In this document: positions 17,223 to 25,901 of the stretch, piece by piece
How positions within the stretch are numbered: position 1 is the first letter of the stretch
Layout: each line of letters begins with the position of its first letter
NCBI GenBank assembly: GCA_902493385.1
Contig: CABUPO010000003.1
Location: forward strand, 1-64,000
Length of the DNA: 64,000 nucleotides
Direction of reading: 5' to 3'
Origin: an uncultured Lachnospiraceae bacterium
Lineage (GTDB): Bacteria > Bacillota > Clostridia > Lachnospirales > Lachnospiraceae
Notes under the pieces: generated by a model
Database searches by the model: none
The model's input: the letters and a program-made list of their open reading frames with translations, nothing else
Told to the model about the DNA's origin: nothing
Program-made: the position numbers and the translations under genes

Positions 17223-18893
17223 ATGAAAAGTGATATTGAAATTGCACAGGAAGCAGTAATGAAACCTATCGGTGAAGTTGCGGCAGCGCTTGATATTGAC
17301 GTAGATGAGCTTGAATTATATGGAAAATATAAGGCAAAGCTTTCTGATGAATTATTTGAGCGCATAAAAGATAATGACGATGGAAAGCTTGTTTTGGTTA
17401 CGGCTATTAACCCGACTCCTGCAGGAGAAGGCAAGACAACAACAACCGTAGGTCTCGGACAGGCGCTTGGAAAGCTAGGTAAAAAATCCGTTATTGCCTT
17501 AAGGGAACCGTCGCTTGGACCCTGCTTTGGTATTAAAGGCGGAGCGGCCGGAGGCGGATATGCACAGGTTGTTCCTATGGAAGAGCTTAACCTTCATTTT
17601 ACAGGAGATTTTCATGCAATTACATCTGCCAACAACCTTCTTGCGGCAATGCTTGATAATCACATAATGCAGGGAAACACGCTCAGAATCGACCCTGACC
17701 AGATTGTATGGAAACGCTGCGTAGACATTAACGACAGGGTGCTGCGTAATATTGTCGTTGGGCTTGGAAGAAAAGCTGACGGCGTTGTAAGAGAAGACCA
17801 TTTTATTATAACTGTTGCTTCTGAGATAATGGCAATTCTCTGCCTTGCCGACGACATGGCTGACCTTAAGAAAAGACTTTCCCGTATTATTGTTGCTTAT
17901 AATTATGACGGAGAGCCTGTTACAGCCGGAGATATCAATGCCGCCGGTTCTATGGCAGCGCTTCTTGCGGATGCTATAAAGCCTAATATTATTCAGACTC
18001 TTGAAAATACTCCTGCCATTGTACACGGCGGACCATTTGCCAATATAGCGCATGGATGCAATAGTGTCCGTGCAACAAGGACAGCGCTTAAGCTTGCAGA
18101 CTATGTTATTACTGAAGCCGGATTCGGCGCAGACCTTGGCGCAGAGAAGTTCATGGATATCAAGTGCCGTATGGCTAATCTTAAGCCCGACGCAGTCGTA
18201 CTTGTAGCTACTGTACGCGCCCTCAAATATAACGGCGGCGTTTTAAAGGACGACCTTTCAAAAGAGAATCTTGACGCTCTTAGGAAAGGAATCGTAAATC
18301 TTGAAAAGCATATAGAAAACATTGCAAAATTCGGCGTGCCTTGTGTTGTTACACTCAACAGGTTTGTTACTGATACCGACGCTGAATTAGAGTATGTTAA
18401 GAATTTCTGTGAAGAACGAGGATGTGATTTCGCGCTTTCAGAGGTATGGGAGCATGGCGGCGAAGGCGGTATTGAGCTCGCAGGAAAAGTTATTGATACC
18501 CTTAATAATAAGCAGAGTAATTTCAGGCCATTATATCCTGATGAGCTTTCACTTGAAGAAAAGATAGAGACTGTTGCAAAAGAAATATACGGAGCAGACG
18601 GCGTTACATTTGACGCTTCCGCAAGAAAGTCAATGGAAAGGCTTACAAGTCTTGGCTTTGGAAATATGCCTGTATGTATGGCCAAGAATCAGTATTCGTT
18701 ATCAGACGACCCTGGCAGACTTGGAAGACCTGAGGGATTTACTGTTAATATAAGAGACATATATGTATCGGCAGGAGCGGGCTTTGTTGTAGCAATTACA
18801 GGAACTGTAATGACAATGCCTGGATTGCCATTACATCCTGCAGCTGAAAGAATTGATGTTAATGAAGAAGGAAAAATAACAGGATTATTCTAA
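17223..18893 (+). CDS. fhs: Formate--tetrahydrofolate ligase
   Basis: It makes 10-formyl-THF from formate, ATP and THF and feeds purine and one-carbon metabolism (and acetogenesis where present). The 556-residue length is normal. The P-loop PTPAGEGKTTTT is at residues 65-74, and EPSLGPCFGIKGGAAGGGYAQV is the family signature region. It is monocistronic with its own promoter. Its stop overlaps the pyrI stop by 3-4 bases on the opposite strand, and no terminator hairpin separates them. Confidence 0.97.
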   Translation: MKSDIEIAQEAVMKPIGEVAAALDIDVDELELYGKYKAKLSDELFERIKDNDDGKLVLVTAINPTPAGEGKTTTTVGLGQALGKLGKKSVIALREPSLGPCFGIKGGAAGGGYAQVVPMEELNLHFTGDFHAITSANNLLAAMLDNHIMQGNTLRIDPDQIVWKRCVDINDRVLRNIVVGLGRKADGVVREDHFIITVASEIMAILCLADDMADLKKRLSRIIVAYNYDGEPVTAGDINAAGSMAALLADAIKPNIIQTLENTPAIVHGGPFANIAHGCNSVRATRTALKLADYVITEAGFGADLGAEKFMDIKCRMANLKPDAVVLVATVRALKYNGGVLKDDLSKENLDALRKGIVNLEKHIENIAKFGVPCVVTLNRFVTDTDAELEYVKNFCEERGCDFALSEVWEHGGEGGIELAGKVIDTLNNKQSNFRPLYPDELSLEEKIETVAKEIYGADGVTFDASARKSMERLTSLGFGNMPVCMAKNQYSLSDDPGRLGRPEGFTVNIRDIYVSAGAGFVVAITGTVMTMPGLPLHPAAERIDVNEEGKITGLF

Positions 18894-19324
18894 AGATGTC
18901 CTTTAAATTTCTGTTCGCAATATATACATCTGTATATCCGGTTGGCCGGATCGGTTAATTTAAATGTATGCAAAAGTCCCCGTTCTGTAGCAGAAGACGT
19001 TACACAGCGGGGGTTTTTACATTTAATAATTCCGGTCACTTCCTTAGGAAGCTTAGGATGGCTTTTTCTTACTATCACATCATTTTCAATAAAATTCAGA
19101 GTAATATCGCCGTCAAGAACGGCAAGCAGATCAAGGTCAACAGTTATTGGCCCTTCAATCTTAATTATATCCTTTTTACCCATTTTGCTGCTTTTTGCGT
19201 TCTTGATAATAGCGACGCTTTGTTCAATTTTTTCAAGATTAAGGTAGTTGTATATCTTCATTGCGCCACCGGCTTTTATATGATCTATTACAACGCCTTC
19301 ATGAAGTCCGCCTATATTTAACAT
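18890..19324 (-). CDS. pyrI: Aspartate carbamoyltransferase regulatory chain
   Basis: PyrI binds nucleotides and mediates allosteric control of PyrB in the dodecameric ATCase. Length is 144 residues. The C-terminal zinc site that contacts PyrB is intact: Cys102, Cys107, Cys133 and Cys136 (CKNPRC, CIYC). It overlaps the pyrB end by 7 nt, so the two are translated together. Its presence points to feedback-controlled ATCase rather than the PyrI-less Bacillus type. It is tail-to-tail with fhs. Confidence 0.95.
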   Translation of the reverse strand: MLNIGGLHEGVVIDHIKAGGAMKIYNYLNLEKIEQSVAIIKNAKSSKMGKKDIIKIEGPITVDLDLLAVLDGDITLNFIENDVIVRKSHPKLPKEVTGIIKCKNPRCVTSSATERGLLHTFKLTDPANRIYRCIYCEQKFKGHL

Positions 19325-20259
19325 ATTATTTCCTCCTTATCCGGTTCAGGTATTCCAAGCATAGTCATAATCAGAGCCATTCTTATATATACGCCGTACT
19401 GCGCCTGTTTAAAATATACTGCGCGTGGGTCCTGGTCTACTTCTGTTGCAATCTCATTGACACGCGGAAGAGGATGCAGTATAAGCATATCGTCATTGGC
19501 AAGCTTTAGCTTTTTGTTGTCAAGAATAAAGCTGTCTTTAAGACGTATGTAGTCCTCTTCATTAAAAAATCTTTCTCGCTGAACTCTTGTCATATATAAA
19601 ATGTCAAGCGTTGGCAGTACCTCTTCAAGATTAGACGTCTCATAATAAGGTATATTATCAGCATCAAGAACGTCTTTTCTCAAATAATCCGGTATTTTAA
19701 GCTCATCAGGCGCTATCATAACAAATTTAGTATCAGGATACCTTACCATTGCGTTTATAAGCGAATGAACTGTACGGCCGAATTTTAAATCCCCGCATAC
19801 GCCGATTGTAAGCCCGTTTAGATGCCCCTTTAACTCTTTTATTGTAAGAAGGTCGGTATATGTCTGTGTAGGGTGGTTATGGCCTCCGTCGCCCGCGTTA
19901 ATTATTGGAATCTGCGAATACATTGACGCAACAAGCGGAGCACCTTCCTTAGGGTGCCTCATCGCACATATGTCTGCATAATATGAAATGACCCGTATTG
20001 TATCTGCGATGCTTTCTCCCTTTGACACAGAACTCGAATCAGCAGAAGAAAAACCGAGAACACTTCCGCCAAGATTCATCATTGCTGATTCAAAACTCAA
20101 ACGTGTGCGTGTACTCGGTTCATAAAATAAAGAGGCAAGCTTTTTTCCGTCACATACTTTAGAATACTTTTGTTGGTTTCTGTATATCCTTCCTGCAAGA
20201 GCAAGTATATCGTCAAGCTCGTCCACAGTAAGGTCTAAAGGGGTTATAAGATGTCTCAT
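19318..20259 (-). CDS. pyrB: Aspartate carbamoyltransferase catalytic chain
   Basis: The committed pyrimidine step, carbamoyl-phosphate plus aspartate to carbamoyl-aspartate. The phosphate site STRTR is at residues 49-53, the 80s-loop lysine is in SSVSKGES (Lys80), HPTQTYTDL binds carbamoyl phosphate, and HPLPRVNEI binds aspartate. The 313-residue length is normal. GGAG precedes the ATG. Its own promoter is seen 40 bp upstream. I see no PyrR attenuator in the short leader. Confidence 0.96.
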   Translation of the reverse strand: MRHLITPLDLTVDELDDILALAGRIYRNQQKYSKVCDGKKLASLFYEPSTRTRLSFESAMMNLGGSVLGFSSADSSSVSKGESIADTIRVISYYADICAMRHPKEGAPLVASMYSQIPIINAGDGGHNHPTQTYTDLLTIKELKGHLNGLTIGVCGDLKFGRTVHSLINAMVRYPDTKFVMIAPDELKIPDYLRKDVLDADNIPYYETSNLEEVLPTLDILYMTRVQRERFFNEEDYIRLKDSFILDNKKLKLANDDMLILHPLPRVNEIATEVDQDPRAVYFKQAQYGVYIRMALIMTMLGIPEPDKEEIIC

Positions 20260-20298
20260 CTGTCATGCTCCTTTTCTCCGGTATTTTTATCAGCTATT

Positions 20299-20327
20299 AT
20301 TTTACAACATATCGGTATAGCTTACAA
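20299..20327 (-). promoter_or_regulatory. pyrBI promoter
   Basis: On the minus strand TTGTAA (20322-20327), 17 bp spacer, TAAAAT (20299-20304). A moderate match; the leader to pyrB would be ~35 nt. Confidence 0.45.
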
Positions 20328-20411
20328 TAAAGATTATTAAGATTATAGAATTTTAAGGATATTTATGTTATCATAGTTTGTAACGATATTTATATACAGG
20401 GAGGCTGTTAT

Positions 20412-21938
20412 ATGAGAAATAAACATCTGGCTGCGGCTATGCTTTTGTTATCCTGCATTCTTTTAGCCGGCGGGTGCAAAAAAGAGAAAGAAGGACATAA
20501 AAAAGTACAGGATAATGCCTTGCAGATAGAAGTAGACAACACTACCACGTACCAGAATATAGAAGGCTTTGGCGCGGGATATACATATTACAGTAATTAC
20601 GCTTATTATAATCCATATAAAGAAGAGATATATTCTCTGCTTTTTAAAGATGCACATCTTAGTGTTTTAAGATTTAAGAACAGCTATATGTATGACACGG
20701 ATAATGAATTTAATCCAAAAATTGAAAAAGAGTATTATGATAAGGCTTCCTATTATCTGTCGGAGATAGGCGTTGAGCCAAAGGTTCTTTTAAGTTCATG
20801 GTCGCCTGCGGCATATCTTAAGGACAGCGAGACATTATATGGCGAGGGGACTATAGCAAAGGATGAATCCGGCAATTACAGATATGAGGATTACGGCAAT
20901 TACTGGTATGAAGCTGTTGATGCATATAATAAAGCAGGTATTCCTATCGGGTATCTCAGCATTCAGAACGAGCCTGATTATACAGCGTCGTATGAAAGCT
21001 GTACTCTGGACTTTACCGAAAGCGCAAAGGGCGCTTCATATCCTCAGGCATTTGCAGCTACTTATGATGCCGTAAGCAGGCTTGATAATCCGCCTAAGCT
21101 TCTTGCTCCGGAAACTATGTCATGCGAACAGGGTACTTTATCGCTATATATAGATGAGATATTGAAAATCAAACCTGAAAGCCTATATGGAATAGCGCAT
21201 CATCTGTATGTAGGAGGCGGAGATAAAGAAGCCTCTAACTTTGCGGATACGTTTAATACCCATTTTAGATCAACTGCTCTTGAATACCCCGACATTCCTA
21301 AATGGCAGACAGAGTATTATATAGGTGATTTCATGTCTACCGCACGTATAATTCAGAATTCAATGATGAATGAGAATCTTAACTGTTATATTTTTTGGGG
21401 CGGCACATGGATGGCTCCTGAAGGAAAGGATTATGAAAATCTGATTGGCGTTGATTCAGGAGTGACAGAAGATGAGTTTTATCATGAGCATGGCTATGTT
21501 ATAGGCGAAAAATATTATTCTATGAGACATTTTTCAGAGTATATTCTTCCGGGATACAAAAGAGCAGGCGCCGTAGTTGCTGATGTTGAAGGTAATCCGG
21601 ATATGACAGAGGGGCTGACGTGCTCGGCCTATGTATCGCCGGACAATCAGGATAAGCTTGTGCTTGTTACTATAAATGATTCGGATGAAGCCAAAAAGCT
21701 CCAGTACCAGTTTGCGGATTATCACATTGATTCAAGCAAAGTGATATTAACTGATTATTCAAAAGGCGCCGACACAGAAGAGTTTTATCAGGAAAAAGGA
21801 AGTCTTGACGACAACCAGTGCTATGATATTCCTGCACACAGTGTAATGACAATAGTTATTTCGGGAACAGGCAGTGCAGAGACTGTAAACGGTATATTCA
21901 ACAGCGCGGCAGGAACTGACGAGCCAAAAGAAGAGTAG
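20412..21938 (+). CDS. GH30-family glycoside hydrolase lipoprotein (glucuronoxylanase/glucosidase type)
   Basis: A secreted lipoprotein with the signal MRNKHLAAAMLLLSCILLAGGC and lipobox Cys22, so it is tethered to the outer face of the membrane. The GH30 (beta/alpha)8 barrel has the acid/base Glu187 in SIQNEPDY and the nucleophile Glu301 in WQTEYYIG, with the family motif GFGAGYTYY near residue 54. A C-terminal beta domain follows. Bacterial GH30 enzymes cleave glucuronoxylan, beta-1,6-glucan or related chains; the exact substrate cannot be read here. The 508-residue gene is monocistronic. Its stop lies in a hairpin shared with the opposite gene. Confidence 0.85.
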   Translation: MRNKHLAAAMLLLSCILLAGGCKKEKEGHKKVQDNALQIEVDNTTTYQNIEGFGAGYTYYSNYAYYNPYKEEIYSLLFKDAHLSVLRFKNSYMYDTDNEFNPKIEKEYYDKASYYLSEIGVEPKVLLSSWSPAAYLKDSETLYGEGTIAKDESGNYRYEDYGNYWYEAVDAYNKAGIPIGYLSIQNEPDYTASYESCTLDFTESAKGASYPQAFAATYDAVSRLDNPPKLLAPETMSCEQGTLSLYIDEILKIKPESLYGIAHHLYVGGGDKEASNFADTFNTHFRSTALEYPDIPKWQTEYYIGDFMSTARIIQNSMMNENLNCYIFWGGTWMAPEGKDYENLIGVDSGVTEDEFYHEHGYVIGEKYYSMRHFSEYILPGYKRAGAVVADVEGNPDMTEGLTCSAYVSPDNQDKLVLVTINDSDEAKKLQYQFADYHIDSSKVILTDYSKGADTEEFYQEKGSLDDNQCYDIPAHSVMTIVISGTGSAETVNGIFNSAAGTDEPKEE

Positions 21939-21955
21939 CGCCAGGCTACTCTTCT
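21929..21955. terminator. 11-bp palindromic hairpin holding both stop codons of convergent genes
   Basis: The arm 21929-21939 pairs perfectly with 21945-21955 around GCCAG. The plus stop TAG (21936-21938) and the minus stop (21946-21948) sit symmetrically in the two arms, and both genes end in Glu-Glu-stop. There is no T-tract, so termination efficiency is uncertain. Confidence 0.5.
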
Positions 21956-22212
21956 ATAACATGAATTTCAAGATAATCAAAATCTATGTGGTCGATAAAA
22001 CTGTCAGAATTAAACCGGGTTTTATCGGCCCTTTTAAACTCGTTAATATTATTGTCAAGCCATATTGGAACAGACAAATCATATTCTTTACATATACATT
22101 CCAAACCGTCAAACACCTTGCTTGTTCTAGTCATCTGCGTGCTGTCGTTTTCGTATACATAGTCCCATACCAGCCGGTTATCCTTCATTACTTTTCCCCA
22201 CAAACGAAACAT
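21946..22212 (-). CDS. Small hypothetical protein (88 aa)
   Basis: Not recognised. A soluble, acidic 88-residue protein (MFRLWGKVMKDNRLVWDYVY...) with no signal or membrane segment. It is real by context: GAGGAG precedes the ATG at 22212, it lies 16 nt after the stop of the upstream membrane protein on the same strand, and it ends in a hairpin. The alternating hydrophobic pattern suggests a small alpha/beta fold. Function unknown. Confidence 0.6.
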   Translation of the reverse strand: MFRLWGKVMKDNRLVWDYVYENDSTQMTRTSKVFDGLECICKEYDLSVPIWLDNNINEFKRADKTRFNSDSFIDHIDFDYLEIHVIEE

Positions 22213-22228
22213 TGCGTACTCCTCTGAT

Positions 22229-23866
22229 TTACTTTATTGATATAACGGTATTAAGTTCTTCATCTGTATCTGCATATTCAAATGTTATAGTATCGCCTAT
22301 ATTTGAAAGAATTATTGATACATTTTCCGATACGTCTACATCATATATTTCTTTACCGTCGTCAAGTACGATATAATAATGTGAATTACCGTCCACTACG
22401 GTCTGTGCAATTCTTGTAATTGTACCTGTGACAGTTTTTGTATTGTCATACGCTGGTTTGTCAGGCTCTGCTTCGGTAATATTATTGCTTACAAGCATAT
22501 CCTTATAGCTTTTTTCGCATTCTTCAACAGTATTTGCCGTAGCTACAAGAGTATATTTCTGAATATTAACCATCGCATACATTTTAACAAGACCGGTGCT
22601 GTCCTTGAGCGACATAAAATACGTTGGTTCACCGGATATATTAAGCAGAATAGGAAACGTTGCGTTATATCCAAGATTCTGAACCTTGCCTTCGGCAGAA
22701 TCCATTGCGGAGTATTCCTTGGCTCCGGGAATCTGATAATACCTTGTAAGGCCTGTTCGCTGATTCATAAGAACGAATCCGACATTAGATTCATCTCCTC
22801 CGACGCTTGTAACTCCTGTGTATACCCATACGTCGTCATCAGATGCAATATAATTATATCCTTCAGTTGTAACAAGGCAGTCCTTTTGGCTCAATATGGA
22901 ATTAAAATATCCGTGCTTTAATGTTCCATAATAATCATAATATGATATAAGCAGGTCTGCCGAAAATACATGGTCAACCCATGAAGGAACTTCTTCGATA
23001 CTGTAATCGGTCGTCTCACCGGTAACAGCGTTGACAAGAACCACCCTGCCTATAGTAACGCCGCCAAACAGTCCGATTGTATAATCCTTTACCGGGCATA
23101 TCCAGTAAGGAGTTCCCTCCTCATCAATCTCCATATTAATGGTATCAAACATATATGTCGGATACTTAAATCTAAGATGTCTGTATATAAGACGTCCAAA
23201 ATGTTCGGATTTGGAATACTTGATTCCTTCTGACAGCTTAATGCATTCTGCATCCTGTGAAGCCATATCAATCATGATGTATGCAGGTATACCTTCTTTT
23301 CTGTTAGTAAACCATTTAAGAAGGCTGCCATATTCCAAAGGAGTGACTCTGACAGGCTTCCCCTGATAATTAATCTGCGTATAATCGGACGCGACCTCAA
23401 ACTGCGACACATATTCAACCATAGTTCCCATTTTCCTGGCGCCGACAATTTCTGCGGACATACGGTCTAATAGAGGTATTTCATTATATGATATCTGCTT
23501 TATATCCTCTGTAAAGTCTCCGTCTTCGATATTAATAAGTTCTCTGTATTTACGCGCGTTAATAACATCTGATGATAAAAATGTGCCTGCTATATATATA
23601 ATAATAAGTAAAATAGTAATACCGGAAAAAAATTTAAAAAGAAAGTTCTTCCTGAACAGTAATTTTATTTCAGCCTTGTCTTTCTTATGGTTTTTCAATG
23701 AAAATATTCCGACAAGCGCGGTCAGAATGACTGCAAGTACAATAATAAATCCCCAAAATCCCGGCGAATGAATATTAATCGGAGGAAGAGCTGCGTAATA
23801 ATAGCATCCTCCTATTATAAGAAATAATAATATAATTATAATAGCTGCTTTTGTTTTTCCTTTCAT
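22229..23866 (-). CDS. Uncharacterised membrane protein with large extracytoplasmic domain
   Basis: Not recognised as a named family. The 545-residue protein has three hydrophobic helices in the first ~105 residues (about 7-25, 36-58 and 80-100), then ~440 residues of beta-rich sequence. These include repeated Trp/Tyr-containing strands (TPYWICPVKDYTIGLFGG, DDVWVYTGVTSVGGDE, EPTYFMSLKD) and a C-terminal OB-like segment (TVTGTITRIAQTVVDGNSHYYIVLDDGKEIYDV). The start is ATG 23866 with AGAGG 8 nt upstream; a TTG two codons earlier is possible. It has its own promoter and is followed by the 88-residue gene. An envelope role is inferred from topology only. Confidence 0.7.
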   Translation of the reverse strand: MKGKTKAAIIIILLFLIIGGCYYYAALPPINIHSPGFWGFIIVLAVILTALVGIFSLKNHKKDKAEIKLLFRKNFLFKFFSGITILLIIIYIAGTFLSSDVINARKYRELINIEDGDFTEDIKQISYNEIPLLDRMSAEIVGARKMGTMVEYVSQFEVASDYTQINYQGKPVRVTPLEYGSLLKWFTNRKEGIPAYIMIDMASQDAECIKLSEGIKYSKSEHFGRLIYRHLRFKYPTYMFDTINMEIDEEGTPYWICPVKDYTIGLFGGVTIGRVVLVNAVTGETTDYSIEEVPSWVDHVFSADLLISYYDYYGTLKHGYFNSILSQKDCLVTTEGYNYIASDDDVWVYTGVTSVGGDESNVGFVLMNQRTGLTRYYQIPGAKEYSAMDSAEGKVQNLGYNATFPILLNISGEPTYFMSLKDSTGLVKMYAMVNIQKYTLVATANTVEECEKSYKDMLVSNNITEAEPDKPAYDNTKTVTGTITRIAQTVVDGNSHYYIVLDDGKEIYDVDVSENVSIILSNIGDTITFEYADTDEELNTVISIK

Positions 23867-23897
23867 GTACAAGACCTCTCTATAATTAATATTTTGA

Positions 23898-23927
23898 ATT
23901 CTATCACAGTATGCTGCGCCTTGTAAA
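23898..23927 (-). promoter_or_regulatory. Promoter of the unknown membrane protein unit
   Basis: On the minus strand TTTACA (23922-23927), 18 bp spacer, TAGAAT (23898-23903). It is back to back with the rimO promoter, 8 bp away. Confidence 0.5.
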
Positions 23928-23935
23928 CTGGTTTG

Positions 23936-23964
23936 TTGACCAAAATGCTAAAAACTGTTAGAAT
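23936..23964 (+). promoter_or_regulatory. rimO operon promoter
   Basis: TTGACC (23936-23941), 17 bp spacer, TAGAAT (23959-23964), 30 bp before the rimO ATG. Confidence 0.6.
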
Positions 23965-23994
23965 AATAATATTATTAAAAAATGGTGGAGAATT

Positions 23995-25320
23995 ATGCGT
24001 GTTTTATTAATATCACTTGGATGTGATAAGAATCTTGTCGATTCAGAATTTATAATAGGCTCGCTTCTTGACGGGGGATATGACCTGACTGACAATGAAG
24101 AGGAAGCAGATATTATCATTATCAATTCATGTTGTTTCATTAATGACGCCAAGATGGAAAGCATTGAAACCATAATTGAGATGGCAGAATATAAAAAAAC
24201 GGGCTCATTAAAAGCTCTTATAGTATGCGGATGCCTTGCTCAGAGATATGCAGATGAGATTCGCAAAGAGATTCCCGAAGTAGACGCGGTGGTAGGTACA
24301 ACCGCTTATGAAGACATAGCAGAGGTTATAAAGCAGACGTTAGCCGAAGGTAAAGCTTCTTTAATGAAGGATATTAATTACATGCCTTCGCAGACCGGGC
24401 GCAGAGTATTTTCAACGGGAACCGAGTATTCATACCTTAAGATTGCAGAAGGGTGCGACAAGCACTGCACCTACTGTATTATTCCGGCATTGCGGGGCTC
24501 ATACAGAAGCGTTCCGATGCCTGAGCTTATAAGACAGGCTGAATATCTTGCGGATACCGGCGTAAAAGAGCTTATAATCGTTGCACAGGAGACAACTTTA
24601 TATGGCACAGACATATACGGATATAATGCTCTGCCTGAGCTTCTTGATAATATAAGCAAAATAGACGGCATAAAATGGATAAGGCTTTTATATGCGTATC
24701 CGGAGGATATTACAGATGAACTTATAGACATAATGGCATCTAATCCCAAAATATGCCATTATATTGATATGCCTGTACAGCATGCATCAGATAATATACT
24801 GAGACGAATGGGCAGAAGAACTACTGAAAAAGAGCTTGAAGAAAAAATTAAAAGGCTGCGGAGCAGGATTCCTGATATAGCTGTAAGAACAACGCTTATT
24901 ACTGGGTTTCCGGGAGAAACGCCAGAAGATCATAACATTCTTTTGGATTTTGTCAGAAGAATGCGTTTTGACAGACTCGGAGTTTTTCCTTATTCACCTG
25001 AAGAAAATACGCCTGCGGCAGATTTTGCCGAACAGGTTCCTGATGACATAAAACAGACACGTTTAGATGAAATAATGAAGCTCCAGCAGGATATTGCATT
25101 TGAGATGGCGGAAGCTAAGACAGGACAAAGCATGGATGTCATTATTGAAGGAGAGCTTCCTGATGACAATGTATATATTGCAAGAACTATGGCAGATGCG
25201 CCAAATATAGACGGATGCGTATTTATTCCGATTACCGGAAGATATATATCGGGCGATATTGTCCGTGTTAATATTACGGGAGCTTCGGGCTACGATCTTT
25301 TGGCGGTGCCTGCATTATAA
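23995..25320 (+). CDS. rimO: Ribosomal protein S12 methylthiotransferase
   Basis: RimO adds a methylthio group to the conserved Asp of ribosomal protein S12. It has the N-terminal cluster cysteines Cys10 (LGCDKNLVDSE), Cys46 and Cys80, the radical SAM motif Cys154/Cys158/Cys161 (CDKHCTYC), and a C-terminal TRAM domain. SLGCDKNLVDSE is typical of RimO rather than MiaB. Length is 441 residues and the ATG follows GGTGGAG. It is the first gene of a seven-gene operon ending at 30276. Confidence 0.95.
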   Translation: MRVLLISLGCDKNLVDSEFIIGSLLDGGYDLTDNEEEADIIIINSCCFINDAKMESIETIIEMAEYKKTGSLKALIVCGCLAQRYADEIRKEIPEVDAVVGTTAYEDIAEVIKQTLAEGKASLMKDINYMPSQTGRRVFSTGTEYSYLKIAEGCDKHCTYCIIPALRGSYRSVPMPELIRQAEYLADTGVKELIIVAQETTLYGTDIYGYNALPELLDNISKIDGIKWIRLLYAYPEDITDELIDIMASNPKICHYIDMPVQHASDNILRRMGRRTTEKELEEKIKRLRSRIPDIAVRTTLITGFPGETPEDHNILLDFVRRMRFDRLGVFPYSPEENTPAADFAEQVPDDIKQTRLDEIMKLQQDIAFEMAEAKTGQSMDVIIEGELPDDNVYIARTMADAPNIDGCVFIPITGRYISGDIVRVNITGASGYDLLAVPAL

Positions 25321-25344
25321 ATGTTATTTAACGGAGGCGTAACT

Positions 25345-25899
25345 ATGAATACCCCTAACAAGCTTACAATACTGAGAGTTCTTCTTATTCCGGTATTTGT
25401 CGTTGTATTTTTGAATGAACATATTCCTTATAATGAAATTATTGCAGCCGCTATATTTATTATAGCAAGCCTTACGGATTTCTTTGACGGATATCTTGCA
25501 AGAAAATACAATCTTATCACTAATTTCGGTAAGTTTTTGGACCCGCTTGCAGATAAGCTTCTTGTAAATATTGCTCTTATCTGTTTTCTTACTATACCGG
25601 ACAATCCTGTTCCTGCATGGGTCGTTATGATTATTATTTCAAGGGATTTTATCATAAGCGGATTCAGGCTTGTGGCTTCAGACAACGGCATTGTAATTGC
25701 AGCCGATTACTGGGGCAAGGTTAAAACTACGGTACAGATGGTCATGACTGTTCTTGTGATTATTGATTTTGACACGCCGGTTATGAATATTATTGAAAAA
25801 ATATTCATATATGCGGCGGTTATATTGACTGTTATATCGCTTATAGTGTGTATGACCGTTAATAAAGACGTTTTAAAGGATCAAAAGCAGGGTGAATGA
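25345..25899 (+). CDS. pgsA: CDP-diacylglycerol--glycerol-3-phosphate 3-phosphatidyltransferase
   Basis: The membrane enzyme that makes phosphatidylglycerol-phosphate. The CDP-alcohol phosphotransferase signature D-x2-D-G-x2-A-R-x8-G-x3-D-x3-D is complete (LTDFFDGYLARKY...GKFLDPLAD). About five hydrophobic helices are present. The start is ATG 25345 after GGAGG, giving 184 residues; an in-frame ATG at 25321 would directly abut the rimO stop and lacks a ribosome site. Confidence 0.93.
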   Translation: MNTPNKLTILRVLLIPVFVVVFLNEHIPYNEIIAAAIFIIASLTDFFDGYLARKYNLITNFGKFLDPLADKLLVNIALICFLTIPDNPVPAWVVMIIISRDFIISGFRLVASDNGIVIAADYWGKVKTTVQMVMTVLVIIDFDTPVMNIIEKIFIYAAVILTVISLIVCMTVNKDVLKDQKQGE

Positions 25900-25901
25900 T
25901 T

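Noticed and set aside
18101..18685. 194-codon minus-strand open frame inside fhs
   Set aside because: fhs is a fully conserved enzyme here; the antisense frame is Ser/Pro-rich and has no start signals.
20260..20411. PyrR attenuator before pyrB
   Set aside because: No terminator/antiterminator pair or PyrR-binding loop is visible in the short leader.
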